A DNA stretch of 64,000 nt from assembly GCF_009765985.1 (NCBI RefSeq), contig NZ_LMUM01000034.1, forward strand, positions 283,508 through 347,507, in the 5' to 3' direction. A program made the translations under genes and the position numbers. Positions within the stretch are counted from its first letter, which is position 1. Every line of letters begins with the position of its first letter. This DNA is from Acidobacterium sp. S8. GTDB lineage: Bacteria > Acidobacteriota > Terriglobia > Terriglobales > Acidobacteriaceae. A model generated the notes under the pieces. The model saw nothing but the letters and a program-made list of their open reading frames with translations. It searched no databases and was not told where the DNA came from. Shown here piece after piece: positions 27,111-35,189 of the stretch.

Positions 27111-27695
27111 ATGGAGCAGGACCCTACTCTTCTACCGTCATTTTCGCTGCGCAACCGCCTTACTCGTGTGGCTTGGCAACTGGTTTACATCCTGCTTTTC
27201 CGCCTGTCGCCGCGACCGTTCCATGCGTGGCGTGCCAGCTTGCTGCGGCTTTTCGGAGCAAGACTGGGTCCGACGTGCCATATTTATCCCAAAGCCAGAA
27301 TATGGGCGCCCTGGAACCTGATTTGCGAAGACCGCGTGAGCGTGGCAGACGATGCCGAGCTTTATAATCCGTCGCCTCTTTACATGGGCTCGCATTGCAT
27401 CGTCTCGCAGGGAGCTTACCTTTGCGGTGCCACGCACGAATACGATGATCCGTCTTTCCGTCTCGTGCATTTTCCCATGAGACTCGGTGCTTATTCCTGG
27501 ATCTGTGCTCGCGCGGCAGTCAATCCCGGAGTCAATGTTGGCGATGGCGCCATTCTGGCGCTGGGAGCCATTGCTACGCGAGATCTCGATCCATTCGGCA
27601 TCTATGCAGGAATTCCCGCGCGCAAGATAAAAGAGAGATCGAGAAACGCAGTGCCCGAAGAATTTTCAGCTAAAGTTGATCAGCAATCTCGCTGA
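27111..27695 (+). CDS. WcaF-like hexapeptide-repeat O-acetyltransferase
   Basis: 194 residues of left-handed beta-helix type; the repeat pattern is visible in RVSVADDAELYN, HCIVSQGAYLCGAT and AVNPGVNVGDGAILALGAIATRDLDPFGIYAGIPARKI. The last phrase is typical of WcaF/CysE-like acetyltransferases of colanic acid and other exopolysaccharides. An N-terminal helix is moderately hydrophobic. It diverges from the glycosyltransferase and overlaps the convergent dapB 3' end by 26 nt. Confidence 0.85.
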   Translation: MEQDPTLLPSFSLRNRLTRVAWQLVYILLFRLSPRPFHAWRASLLRLFGARLGPTCHIYPKARIWAPWNLICEDRVSVADDAELYNPSPLYMGSHCIVSQGAYLCGATHEYDDPSFRLVHFPMRLGAYSWICARAAVNPGVNVGDGAILALGAIATRDLDPFGIYAGIPARKIKERSRNAVPEEFSAKVDQQSR

Positions 27696-28350
27696 AGTCC
27701 CACACCCCGGTCTTGCCGGCGATCCATTCCGCTGCGCGTACTGCGCCTTCAGCAAAGGCACGGCGCGAAAAAGCCTCATGGCGAATCTCAATCAGTTCAT
27801 CTCCGGAGCGCGCTTCCAGCACATGCACGCCGGCAACATCGCCTTCGCGCTTCGATTCAATCTCTACGTTGAGGGCAGGATTCGCGGCCTGCACCGCCTG
27901 TCGGATGGAAAGTGCCGTACCGGATGGTGCATCTTTCTTGGAAGCGTGGTGTGTTTCAGTGATCTTGAATTGGTAGCTGGGAACAGCGATGGCCAACTCG
28001 CGCGCGAGCCGATAGACGGCCTGCACGCCAATGGAAAAATTCGTGCCGTAAAGAAAGCCCGCGCCCTTGCGTGCCGCCAGTGTGCGCATGTCATTCAGAT
28101 GCTGATACCAGCCGGTCGTGCCTACAACCATGCGCGCGCCAGTCGCCAGGCAGGCGCGCATGTTGGCGACAGCCGCTTCTGGTGTAGTGAAATCGATTAC
28201 GGCATCGAAACCGGCAAGAAACGGAGCGGTGAGCGCCATCGTGTTGCGGTTTTCCTCTTCGCCTACAACGCGCACGCCATGTCCATGCTCATGTGCGACA
28301 TCGGCAATCACGCGCCCGGTTTTCCCTCGTCCCAGCACCAGGAAGAGCAT
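27670..28350 (-). CDS. dapB: 4-hydroxy-tetrahydrodipicolinate reductase (short form)
   Basis: 226 residues, shorter than the ~270 of the enterobacterial enzyme; the reduction lies in the N-terminal Rossmann part, which starts MLFLVLGRGKTGRVIADVA. The catalytic signature ETHHASKKDAPSGTA is intact, as are VIDFTTPEAA and VVGTTGWY. It reduces the DapA product with NAD(P)H. It begins 2 nt after lysC ends, forming asd-lysC-dapB. The 3' end overlaps the opposing acetyltransferase gene. Confidence 0.92.
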   Translation of the reverse strand: MLFLVLGRGKTGRVIADVAHEHGHGVRVVGEEENRNTMALTAPFLAGFDAVIDFTTPEAAVANMRACLATGARMVVGTTGWYQHLNDMRTLAARKGAGFLYGTNFSIGVQAVYRLARELAIAVPSYQFKITETHHASKKDAPSGTALSIRQAVQAANPALNVEIESKREGDVAGVHVLEARSGDELIEIRHEAFSRRAFAEGAVRAAEWIAGKTGVWDFSEIADQL

Positions 28351-28352
28351 CG

Positions 28353-29825
28353 CTACCTCACGCTTGCTTCGGCTGTGGCGCTCTTACGCGCTTCCACCTC
28401 AAAAATTTCCGGGTCGGGCTTTTCGAAGAAGGCGGCATGGAGTGAACGCACTGCCTCATCCGCATCGTCCTCCTCGATCATGAAACTCATGTTAATCTCT
28501 GACGCTCCCTGCGAGATCATGCGCACATTCACATGGCGAATCGCATTGAAGACCTGCGCCGCAATGCCGTTCTGTCCACGGATATTCTCGCCCACCATGC
28601 ACACCAGCGCCTTGCGGCCTTCATACTTTACATCGGCCAGCCTGCTCAGGTCGGCGGCGATTTCGGGAATCCTGTCGTTTGAGTCAACGGTGAGCGAAAT
28701 GCTGACCTCAGAAGTCGAAACCATATCCACCGGACACTTGTGCTTGTCGAAGACCTCGAAGATAGCCTTGAGATAACCGTGCGACATCAGCATGCGGCTG
28801 GCTACGACGTCAATGATCGTAAGCCGCTTCTTCACTGCGATCGACTTGAAGGGGCTGTCACAATGCGGAGCAAGCGAAATAATGCGCGTGCCTTCGTTCT
28901 CCGGATTGCGCGAGTTCAGCACCAGCACGGGAATATTTTTCTGCACAGCGGGCAGAATCGTCGCCGGATGTAGCACCTTCGCGCCGAAGTAAGCCAGCTC
29001 TGCGGCCTCTTCAAAGCTAATCGTCTTCACCCGCAATGCATCCGGGCAGACGCGAGGATCAGCAGTCATGATGCCGTTCACGTCGGTCCAGATTTCAATG
29101 GCCTCGGCATGCACGCCGCCACCGATGAGAGCAGCGGTAAAGTCCGAGCCGCCGCGTCCGAGCGTCGTAGTCACGCCTTTTTCGGTCGACCCGATAAAGC
29201 CGCCCATGACTACCGTCTTGCCTTCGCTGGCCAGCGGCAGTACCTGCTCCTTCAATTTCTCCTCAATCAATACGTCCTGCGGAACCGCCTTGGCATGCTG
29301 CGCATCCGTAATGATGCAGGCGCGCGAATCCACATGCACGCCATCGAGGCCGCGCACAGCGAAAGCCTCTGCGATCATGCGGCTCGAAAGCCGCTCTCCG
29401 TAAGAGACGATCATGTCACTGATGCGCGGCGTCAGTTCGCCAACCGCGGCCAACCCGCGCAGAATTTCATCGAGCGCATCGAATTCCGCATCGATCCATG
29501 TTTGCGAATGCGCATACGCCGGACCCGTCACATCGTTGCACTGCGACATCTCTTCGCCGCGAGCCTGCGCCGTCAGGCGGCAAGCAACTTCCTTGTGACG
29601 GCTGCGCAAGCGGGCCGTAATCGCCAGCGCGCCATTGCGATCGGCGCGTGCTGCAGCATTTGCCGCAGCAATCAGCTGGTCTGTCACTTTCGCCATCGCG
29701 CTGACAACGACAATCGGCTGCAGCCCTTTTTCACGACGTCCGGCAACAATGCCAGCCGTACGGTGGATCGCCACTGCATCTTCGACGGAGGTCCCGCCGA
29801 ACTTCATCACGACAAGCTTCTTCAT
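28353..29825 (-). CDS. lysC: Aspartate kinase with C-terminal ACT domains
   Basis: 490 residues. The kinase begins VMKFGGTSVEDA and includes GFIGSTEKGVTTTLGRGGSDFTAALIG; two ACT-type regulatory segments follow from about residue 340 (LTIIDVVASRMLMSHGYLKAIFEVFDKH and ALVCMVGENIRGQNG). It makes aspartyl phosphate, the first step to lysine, threonine, methionine and diaminopimelate. No homoserine dehydrogenase is fused. Its start overlaps the asd stop by 4 nt. Feedback inhibition by lysine is the likely control, by family analogy. Confidence 0.93.
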   Translation of the reverse strand: MKKLVVMKFGGTSVEDAVAIHRTAGIVAGRREKGLQPIVVVSAMAKVTDQLIAAANAAARADRNGALAITARLRSRHKEVACRLTAQARGEEMSQCNDVTGPAYAHSQTWIDAEFDALDEILRGLAAVGELTPRISDMIVSYGERLSSRMIAEAFAVRGLDGVHVDSRACIITDAQHAKAVPQDVLIEEKLKEQVLPLASEGKTVVMGGFIGSTEKGVTTTLGRGGSDFTAALIGGGVHAEAIEIWTDVNGIMTADPRVCPDALRVKTISFEEAAELAYFGAKVLHPATILPAVQKNIPVLVLNSRNPENEGTRIISLAPHCDSPFKSIAVKKRLTIIDVVASRMLMSHGYLKAIFEVFDKHKCPVDMVSTSEVSISLTVDSNDRIPEIAADLSRLADVKYEGRKALVCMVGENIRGQNGIAAQVFNAIRHVNVRMISQGASEINMSFMIEEDDADEAVRSLHAAFFEKPDPEIFEVEARKSATAEASVR

Positions 29826-30886
29826 GCCAGGACCGCCACAGGATCGAGCTTACCCAGCGATACCAGCAGCTCTGCATTCAGCAGTGCAGCGCCGGCCGCT
29901 CCGCGAATCGTGTTATGCGAAAGAACCGTAAACTTCCAGTCGAGCAGCGTGCAGGGCCGCAAGCGTCCAACCGTCGCCGCCATACCGTTGCCGCGCATGC
30001 GATCGAGCCGCGGTTGCGGACGATCATCGGCAGCAACAAACTCCACCGGCTGTGCCGGAGCTGTCGGTAGATCCTGACCGGCAAGCGGCTTAAACTCGCT
30101 CCATGCCGCCAGAATTTGCTCACGCGTGGCAGGCTTGCGCAGCTTGATGCTCACGCTTTCCGTATGTCCGTCTTCGACGGGAACGCGATTGCAGTGCGCT
30201 GAGATTTTCGCATCGAGAGAGACTACCTGCGAGCCCCTGAGCGAGCCCAGCAACTTCAGCGTCTCTTCCTGCATCTTTTCTTCTTCGCTCTTGATGTAAG
30301 GAACGACGTTGCCCATGATATCGAGCGAGGCCACGCCCGGATAGCCCGCGCCGCTCACAGCCTGCATGGTGCTGACAAAAATCGACTCGATACCGAAGCG
30401 CTCTTCAAGAGGCTTGAGCGCGAGCACTAATCCGATTGCCGAGCAGTTGGGATTCGTGACGATGTAGCCGCCGGACTGCTTCCGCCAGCTCTGGTTTTCG
30501 AGCAGCGGCAAATGGTTCGCATTCACTTCCGGAATCACCAGCGGCACATCTTCCTGCATGCGGAAGGCACTGGAATTCGAGATCACTGCGCAGCCTGCAG
30601 CAGCGAACTTCGGCTCCATCTCGCGCGCAATATCGGAATCGAGGGCGGCGAAAATAATCCTGGGAGCGCCTTCGGGCGTTGCAGGAGAAACCTGCATCTC
30701 GGCAATGTGTGCAGGGAGTGCCGTATCCAGTTTCCATTTCACCGCGTCGCCGTAAAGCTTGCCACTTGACTTGTCGCTGGCCGCAAGCCATGCCACTTCA
30801 AACCACGGGTGGCGCTCAAGGAGCTGGATGAAACGCTGGCCGACCATGCCGGTCGCACCGAGAATGCCGATCTTCTGTCGCTGCAT
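29822..30886 (-). CDS. asd: Aspartate-semialdehyde dehydrogenase
   Basis: About 354 residues. Begins KIGILGATGMVGQRFIQLL, the NADP-binding loop. The catalytic cysteine is in NPNCSAIGL and the late HCNRVPVEDGHTE holds the catalytic histidine region. Sequence details resemble the archaeal/fungal-type enzyme rather than the enterobacterial one. Three in-frame ATGs are close together (30931, 30901, 30886); I chose the one next to the conserved fold. It is first in asd-lysC-dapB. Confidence 0.93.
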   Translation of the reverse strand: MQRQKIGILGATGMVGQRFIQLLERHPWFEVAWLAASDKSSGKLYGDAVKWKLDTALPAHIAEMQVSPATPEGAPRIIFAALDSDIAREMEPKFAAAGCAVISNSSAFRMQEDVPLVIPEVNANHLPLLENQSWRKQSGGYIVTNPNCSAIGLVLALKPLEERFGIESIFVSTMQAVSGAGYPGVASLDIMGNVVPYIKSEEEKMQEETLKLLGSLRGSQVVSLDAKISAHCNRVPVEDGHTESVSIKLRKPATREQILAAWSEFKPLAGQDLPTAPAQPVEFVAADDRPQPRLDRMRGNGMAATVGRLRPCTLLDWKFTVLSHNTIRGAAGAALLNAELLVSLGKLDPVAVLA

Positions 30887-31019
30887 GTGCCTCTTTCCCA
30901 TCAGCGAGGGGGTGTGTACACCAATATCCATGCATATGCGATGGACTGTTCGCTGTACTGAATAGTGTAACTGCTTGTCGCACGCAGATGCACGTCAGGG
31001 AATCATCGCAGCCAAGAGA

Positions 31020-31045
31020 AAAGCCTTTGCGTTCCCGCAAAGGCT
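31020..31045 (-). terminator. Intrinsic terminator reading leftward
   Basis: Perfect 10-bp stem AGCCTTTGCG / CGCAAAGGCT with a 4-nt loop; on the minus strand it is followed by TTTTC. It lies about 75 nt after the stop of the copper lipoprotein gene and upstream of asd, so it most likely ends the lipoprotein transcript. Confidence 0.65.
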
Positions 31046-31068
31046 CTCATTCCCATTACGAAATAGCT

Positions 31069-31099
31069 GGGTGCCCCAGGTTCGCGAAGCTAACCTGGG
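31069..31099. repeat. 31-bp hairpin repeat, copy 1
   Basis: Starts GGGTGCCCCAGGTTCGCGAA and contains CCCAGGTT...AACCTGGG as a stem. An identical 31-bp copy lies at 31905-31935, so the two flank the copper lipoprotein gene in direct orientation. Confidence 0.85.
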
Positions 31100-31117
31100 A
31101 TTGCTTTTCCGTTTACC

Positions 31118-31876
31118 CTACTTCGCCGCGAACGTGAAATCCTGCGCAGCCGTCTGCTTTGCGCTCACGGTCACGGTCGCCGTCTGCTGCCCCAACACTT
31201 CATGATCGGCAATCACCGTATACGTCCCCGGCGGCAGACCCTTGATCACAAAATGCCCATCCGCATCGCTGACTGCAAAAAACGGATTCGCGGACACATT
31301 GATAAAGGCCTGCATCCACGGGTGGTTATTGCAGCGCACGGGAATCATCAGCTCTGGCTGGCTGAAGACGCGCGACTCAGGCTGGCCATTCGGCCCTTGC
31401 GAAATGTCAGCTTCGTGGTTGCCGCCAACAGTCGGGATCATATGAATGTTGTGCATCGTCGGATCGCTGTTGGTGAAGCGGATCTGCTGGCCCACCATCG
31501 CGCCCACAACATGCGGCGCATAGCGGCAGCCCTTCTGGTCGATCACAACCGGCGTCGATGGCGCCGGATAAAGCTTGTTTCCAAGCCCGTCCTTTATAGA
31601 AACGAAAACGTTCTGCAGGCCGTTTTTGCCCACATACTGCTCGCTGTAATTTGCTGGCCCCAGGCTGCACGCGGGGTCCTGCGCCATGTCGATCAGGACC
31701 GGAGCCGGCATCTTTCCCGAGAAATGAATCGTCCCGCTGATTGTCCCCGCCGTATTCCAGTCGATCTGCGTATATTGTCCCGCCGATTCACTCGCGCCAC
31801 TCGGAGCAGCCTTCTTGCATCCTGCTACCGGCAGCAAGAGGCTCGCGGCGGCCACAACCGTAATCAGATATCGCAT
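31118..31876 (-). CDS. Amicyanin-like type 1 copper lipoprotein with carboxypeptidase-regulatory-like domain
   Basis: About 252 residues. The lipobox LPVAGC puts the lipidated cysteine at residue 20. Residues about 125-195 look like a cupredoxin: His142 and His145 in MHNIHM, then Cys182-x2-His185-x2-Met188 in RCNNHPWM, the CxxHxxM spacing of amicyanin-type blue copper sites. A C-terminal beta sandwich (FAVSDADGHFVIKGLPPGTYTV) is carboxypeptidase-regulatory-like. The ATG at 31876 has GGAG 8 nt upstream and directly starts the signal peptide; upstream alternatives to 31900 exist. A periplasmic electron-transfer or copper-handling role is inference. Confidence 0.78.
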   Translation of the reverse strand: MRYLITVVAAASLLLPVAGCKKAAPSGASESAGQYTQIDWNTAGTISGTIHFSGKMPAPVLIDMAQDPACSLGPANYSEQYVGKNGLQNVFVSIKDGLGNKLYPAPSTPVVIDQKGCRYAPHVVGAMVGQQIRFTNSDPTMHNIHMIPTVGGNHEADISQGPNGQPESRVFSQPELMIPVRCNNHPWMQAFINVSANPFFAVSDADGHFVIKGLPPGTYTVIADHEVLGQQTATVTVSAKQTAAQDFTFAAK

Positions 31877-31904
31877 TCCGTTCACTCCGAGTTTCATCAA
31901 ACAA

Positions 31905-31935
31905 GGGTGCCCCAGGTTCGCGAAGCTAACCTGGG
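31905..31935. repeat. 31-bp hairpin repeat, copy 2
   Basis: Identical to the copy at 31069-31099 over all 31 bp. Its stem is one pair longer (CCCCAGGTT/AACCTGGGG). It lies between isocitrate dehydrogenase and the copper lipoprotein gene. Confidence 0.85.
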
Positions 31936-31952
31936 GATGTTCAAAAAATCAG

Positions 31953-32975
31953 TTATGCTACTTCTTCCAACGCCGTGATCACAGCATCGGCAAAGGCCCG
32001 AGTGCCGCTTGTCCCGCCCACATCGCGGGTGAGCGTCTTCTTCTCGCCGTAAACCTTTTCGATCGCCGCCTGCACTTTATCAGCGGCAGCATCTTCATCG
32101 ATATGCCGCAGCATCAGCACAGCCGATTGCAGCAGCGCCGTCGGGTTGGCAATATCTTTGCCCGCAATGTCCGGAGCTGAACCATGCACTGCCTCGAAGA
32201 TCGCCGCGTCTGTGCCCAGGTTCGCGCCCGGAACCAATCCCAGGCCGCCAACAAACGCCGCGCAAAGATCGCTGACGATATCGCCGTAGAGATTCTCGAG
32301 CAGCAGCGTGTCGTATTGGTAGGGATTCATCACTAGCTGCATACAGGTGTTGTCGATAATGTGCTCGCCGTAAGTGATTTCAGGAAAACCCTTCGCTACC
32401 TCGCGCGCGCACTTCAGGAACAGGCCATCCGAGAGCTTCATGATATTGGCCTTGTGAATGGCGTGGATTTTCTTCCGCTTGGCTTTTCTCGCAAAGTCGA
32501 AGGCGAACTGCGCGATGCGGGTCGAGGCTTTGGCGGTAATGATTTTGAGCGATTCCACTACGCCCGGAACTACTTCGTGCTCCAGCCCGACGTAAAGCCC
32601 TTCCGTGTTCTCGCGCACGATCACCAGATCGACATTAGGGTAGCGAGTCTCAAGTCCGGGCAGGTTCTTGATCGGCCGAAAATTCGCATACAGCTCAAAC
32701 TTCTTACGCAGCGTCACGTTGATGGAAGGGAAGCCGCCCCCCACCGGAGTCGTTACTGGACCCTTTAACGCGAGCTTGTTGCGCTCGATCGATTCGTACA
32801 ATTCTCTTGGAATGTATTCCTGGTATTTCTCAAAAGCTTCTGCCCCGGCAGCAAAGCGCTCCCAGTCGAACTTCACTCCCGTAGCTTCCAGGATGCGGAC
32901 AACCGCATCGGTGACTTCCGGTCCAATTCCGTCGCCCGGAATCAACGTTACTTTATGCGTTTTTTTCTCAGTCAT
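31953..32975 (-). CDS. Isocitrate dehydrogenase (isocitrate/isopropylmalate dehydrogenase family)
   Basis: 340 residues, the short form of the family. Begins VTLIPGDGIGPEVTDAVV; KGPVTTPVGGGFPSINVTLRKKFELYANFRPIKNLPG includes the substrate-binding serine and arginines. IVRENTEGLYVGLEH and LLENLYGDIVSDLCAAFVGGLGLVPGANLG are typical of isocitrate dehydrogenases of this size, and EAVHGSAPDIAGK is conserved. The short form is often NAD-dependent; cofactor choice is inferred, not proven. Confidence 0.88.
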   Translation of the reverse strand: MTEKKTHKVTLIPGDGIGPEVTDAVVRILEATGVKFDWERFAAGAEAFEKYQEYIPRELYESIERNKLALKGPVTTPVGGGFPSINVTLRKKFELYANFRPIKNLPGLETRYPNVDLVIVRENTEGLYVGLEHEVVPGVVESLKIITAKASTRIAQFAFDFARKAKRKKIHAIHKANIMKLSDGLFLKCAREVAKGFPEITYGEHIIDNTCMQLVMNPYQYDTLLLENLYGDIVSDLCAAFVGGLGLVPGANLGTDAAIFEAVHGSAPDIAGKDIANPTALLQSAVLMLRHIDEDAAADKVQAAIEKVYGEKKTLTRDVGGTSGTRAFADAVITALEEVA

Positions 32976-33070
32976 AATCTCTTAAAAGCAGCAAGTCAGA
33001 AGATCAACCGTGTGGGTGCAAGCAAAGCGCCAACGGACGTCATCTTGTCCTGAACGTCGTGAAGCAGTCC

Positions 33071-33106
33071 GGGTGTCCCATTCTGAGCCGCAGGCGAAGG
33101 GTGGGG
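33071..33106. repeat. Dispersed GGGTGCCCC...GGGTGGGG element
   Basis: Begins GGGTGTCCCATTCTGAGCCG and ends GCGAAGGGTGGGG; a close match to the copies at 48347-48381 and 52941-52974. Located between isocitrate dehydrogenase and nrdR, 5 bp from the nrdR stop. Confidence 0.7.
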
Positions 33107-33110
33107 AGTA

Positions 33111-33596
33111 TTACCCCGCGTTTTTCCCTTTCTTTCCGTGTTCTTTCCCGCCCAGCAACTGCTCCAGCTCTTCCTTAAACTCGCGAACGTCCTTGAAATC
33201 CCGGTACACGCTAGCAAACCGGATGTAAGCAACCGTATCGAGGGCCTTCAGCTTGCTCATTAACAACTCGCCCATCTCTGTCGTCGAGCGCTCGCGTTCC
33301 GGCGAATCCATCAGGTAGGCTTCGGCTTCATCCACCAGCGATTCCAGCTTGCTCGCCGAAATTGGCCGCTTTTCGCAGGCATGCAGCAGGCCGCTCAACA
33401 CCTTCTGTCGCTCAAACTTTTCCCGGCGGCCGTCCTTCTTCACCACCATGTAAGGAATTTCGTCGATGCGTTCATAGGTGGTAAAGCGCTTGTTGCAGCG
33501 CTCACACTCGCGCCGCCGCCGAATCGAATCGGCCTCTTTGCTCTCGCGCGAGTCCACCACACGGTCTTGCGCAAACCCGCAGTAAGGACACTTCAT
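33111..33596 (-). CDS. nrdR: Transcriptional repressor NrdR
   Basis: 161 residues, the usual NrdR length. N-terminal zinc ribbon MKCPYCGFAQDRV ... RRRECERCNKRFTTYE, then an ATP-cone domain with MVVKKDGRREKFERQKVLSGL. NrdR senses ATP/dATP and represses ribonucleotide reductase genes. I start it at the ATG directly before the zinc ribbon; the frame is open 13 residues further upstream. No ribonucleotide reductase gene lies in this window. The C-terminus ends in a lysine/glycine-rich tail. Confidence 0.95.
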   Translation of the reverse strand: MKCPYCGFAQDRVVDSRESKEADSIRRRRECERCNKRFTTYERIDEIPYMVVKKDGRREKFERQKVLSGLLHACEKRPISASKLESLVDEAEAYLMDSPERERSTTEMGELLMSKLKALDTVAYIRFASVYRDFKDVREFKEELEQLLGGKEHGKKGKNAG

Positions 33597-33726
33597 CTGT
33601 CTGTTTTTGATTTTAACAGCCCGAGTGCAGAGCACCGCAGCAATGGGCTTGCCCAGACTTCATTGTGAGGGAGAAGCAAAGCCTACGGTATTGCATTCTT
33701 CCGCATATTCGCGCATTTGATATTTG

Positions 33727-34356
33727 CTATGCCGGAGCAGAAACCGAAGTGCCGCTCAGCCCGAGAGCTTCTGCATTTTTCCACATGGCCGCAATGCAAA
33801 AGGCGATGTGATCGTCGAGCGAAACGCCCAACTCATCCGCCCCTTTCACAATGTCGTCGCGATTTACGCCCTTGGCGAACGCCTTGTCCTTCATCTTTTT
33901 CCGCACGCCGGCCACTTCGACATCGTGAATGGATTTCGTCGGCTTCACCAGCGAACAGGCCGTCAGGAATCCGGCAAGCTCATCGCAGGCAAAGAGCGTC
34001 TTCGCCAGGTGCGTCTCACGCGGCACGCCGGAGTATTCCGCGTGACCAAGAATCGCCGTGCGAATCTCCTCGGGCCAGCCCTGCTCAGTGAGAATTTTGT
34101 TGCCGATAAACGGATGCTCTTCCGGCGTTGGATATTTCTCGTAGTCAAAATCGTGTAGTACGCCGGTTACAGAATAGCTCTCGACAAATGCCTCGCGCTC
34201 TTCGCCCGCAAGACCCTGTGCATCGGCTTCACGCTCACCATAGGCGCGCACACACGTCTCAACCGCAAGCGCGTGTTTTAACAGGCTGCCCGATTGCGTG
34301 TACTCATTCAGCAGAGACCATGCGCGTTCGCGCGAGTAACCGTTCTGGTTCGACAT
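33727..34356 (-). CDS. HD-domain hydrolase
   Basis: 209 residues. HD-superfamily features: an early histidine in LLKHALAVETCV, the metal-binding LHDFDYEKYP, EEHPFIGNKIL, and ILGHAEYSGVPRET with a third metal histidine. Resembles predicted HD hydrolases that act on small phosphorylated or nucleotide substrates; the substrate is not known. Stands as a single gene diverging from the XRE regulator. Confidence 0.82.
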   Translation of the reverse strand: MSNQNGYSRERAWSLLNEYTQSGSLLKHALAVETCVRAYGEREADAQGLAGEEREAFVESYSVTGVLHDFDYEKYPTPEEHPFIGNKILTEQGWPEEIRTAILGHAEYSGVPRETHLAKTLFACDELAGFLTACSLVKPTKSIHDVEVAGVRKKMKDKAFAKGVNRDDIVKGADELGVSLDDHIAFCIAAMWKNAEALGLSGTSVSAPA

Positions 34357-34481
34357 AGCATCTCCTCTTCGGGTTTCTTCCCATTATTTCCGGGTTTTTT
34401 AGGCCCGACTCACAGTTTTCACTTGACAACAAAGATACCTTGCCTGCATGGTAAACGAGAGTTGAGAAGATTCCGGCTACA

Positions 34482-35072
34482 ATGCCTCAACCTTCTCAGC
34501 CCGGACGCCTTGCTCTGGCCTCCGTTAAACAACATATGGCAACTACCTTAGCAACCGTCGAGGCACGCGAGGTACTTCGTTGCGATCACTGCAGTCTGGT
34601 GCAATTCCGCACGTCGAATTCCCTCTGCAGACGCTGCCACAAGCCCCTCGAAATCGAAGAGCCCGAACCACTGCTCCCGCAATTGGTGACAGAAGCGACT
34701 CCGACCGCCGATGGCGGATCGAGCCTTGATGTTGCCTGCGCGGTGCGCGATATTCGCCACTCTCGCAAACTCAGCCAGCGCCAGCTCGCCGGACGGATGC
34801 AGGTGCCCCGCACCTACATCTCCAAAATCGAGAATGGCAAGGCGATGCCGACGCTTTCTTCGCTGGAACGCCTGGCGAATGCGCTCGAAGTGGATATTCG
34901 TAATCTACTTCGCGACGCCCGCAGCCGGCACCATGAGGAGACAGCGACGCTTCTCGCCGACCCCTTCCTGAAGGAAATTGCGCCCTATATTGGCCAATTG
35001 GACGCTTATCAGCGCTCCATTTTCCTGAATCAGGTGCGCGATATGGCAATGGGCAGGCGGCGGCTGGCGTAA
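34482..35072 (+). CDS. Zinc-ribbon plus XRE-family DNA-binding regulator
   Basis: 196 residues (or 178 if the in-frame ATG at 34536 is used). A Cys4 ribbon sits near residues 34-53 (CDHCSLVQFRTSNSLCRRC), followed by a helix-turn-helix domain around residues 85-145: RKLSQRQLAGRMQVPRTYISKIENGKAMPTLSSLERLANAL, split here from its C-terminal helical tail. XRE regulators of this kind are common in Acidobacteriota; the target genes are unknown. The 126-bp gap to the divergent HD gene holds a TTGACA sequence that could be part of its promoter. Confidence 0.85.
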   Translation: MPQPSQPGRLALASVKQHMATTLATVEAREVLRCDHCSLVQFRTSNSLCRRCHKPLEIEEPEPLLPQLVTEATPTADGGSSLDVACAVRDIRHSRKLSQRQLAGRMQVPRTYISKIENGKAMPTLSSLERLANALEVDIRNLLRDARSRHHEETATLLADPFLKEIAPYIGQLDAYQRSIFLNQVRDMAMGRRRLA

Positions 35073-35189
35073 GTCTTTTTGTTGCTTCATACCGCTCTTT
35101 CGCCTGCAGGGAAACTCTCTGCGTTAAATTGTGTTCTTACTGTTTGTAAGGCGGCAGCTGCTCTGGCGGATGCCGTAAGGTGAGAACAG

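Noticed and set aside
30932..31060. Possible lysine riboswitch before asd-lysC-dapB
   Set aside because: Only a simple terminator hairpin is present, well placed to end the upstream lipoprotein transcript; no conserved L-box core was seen.
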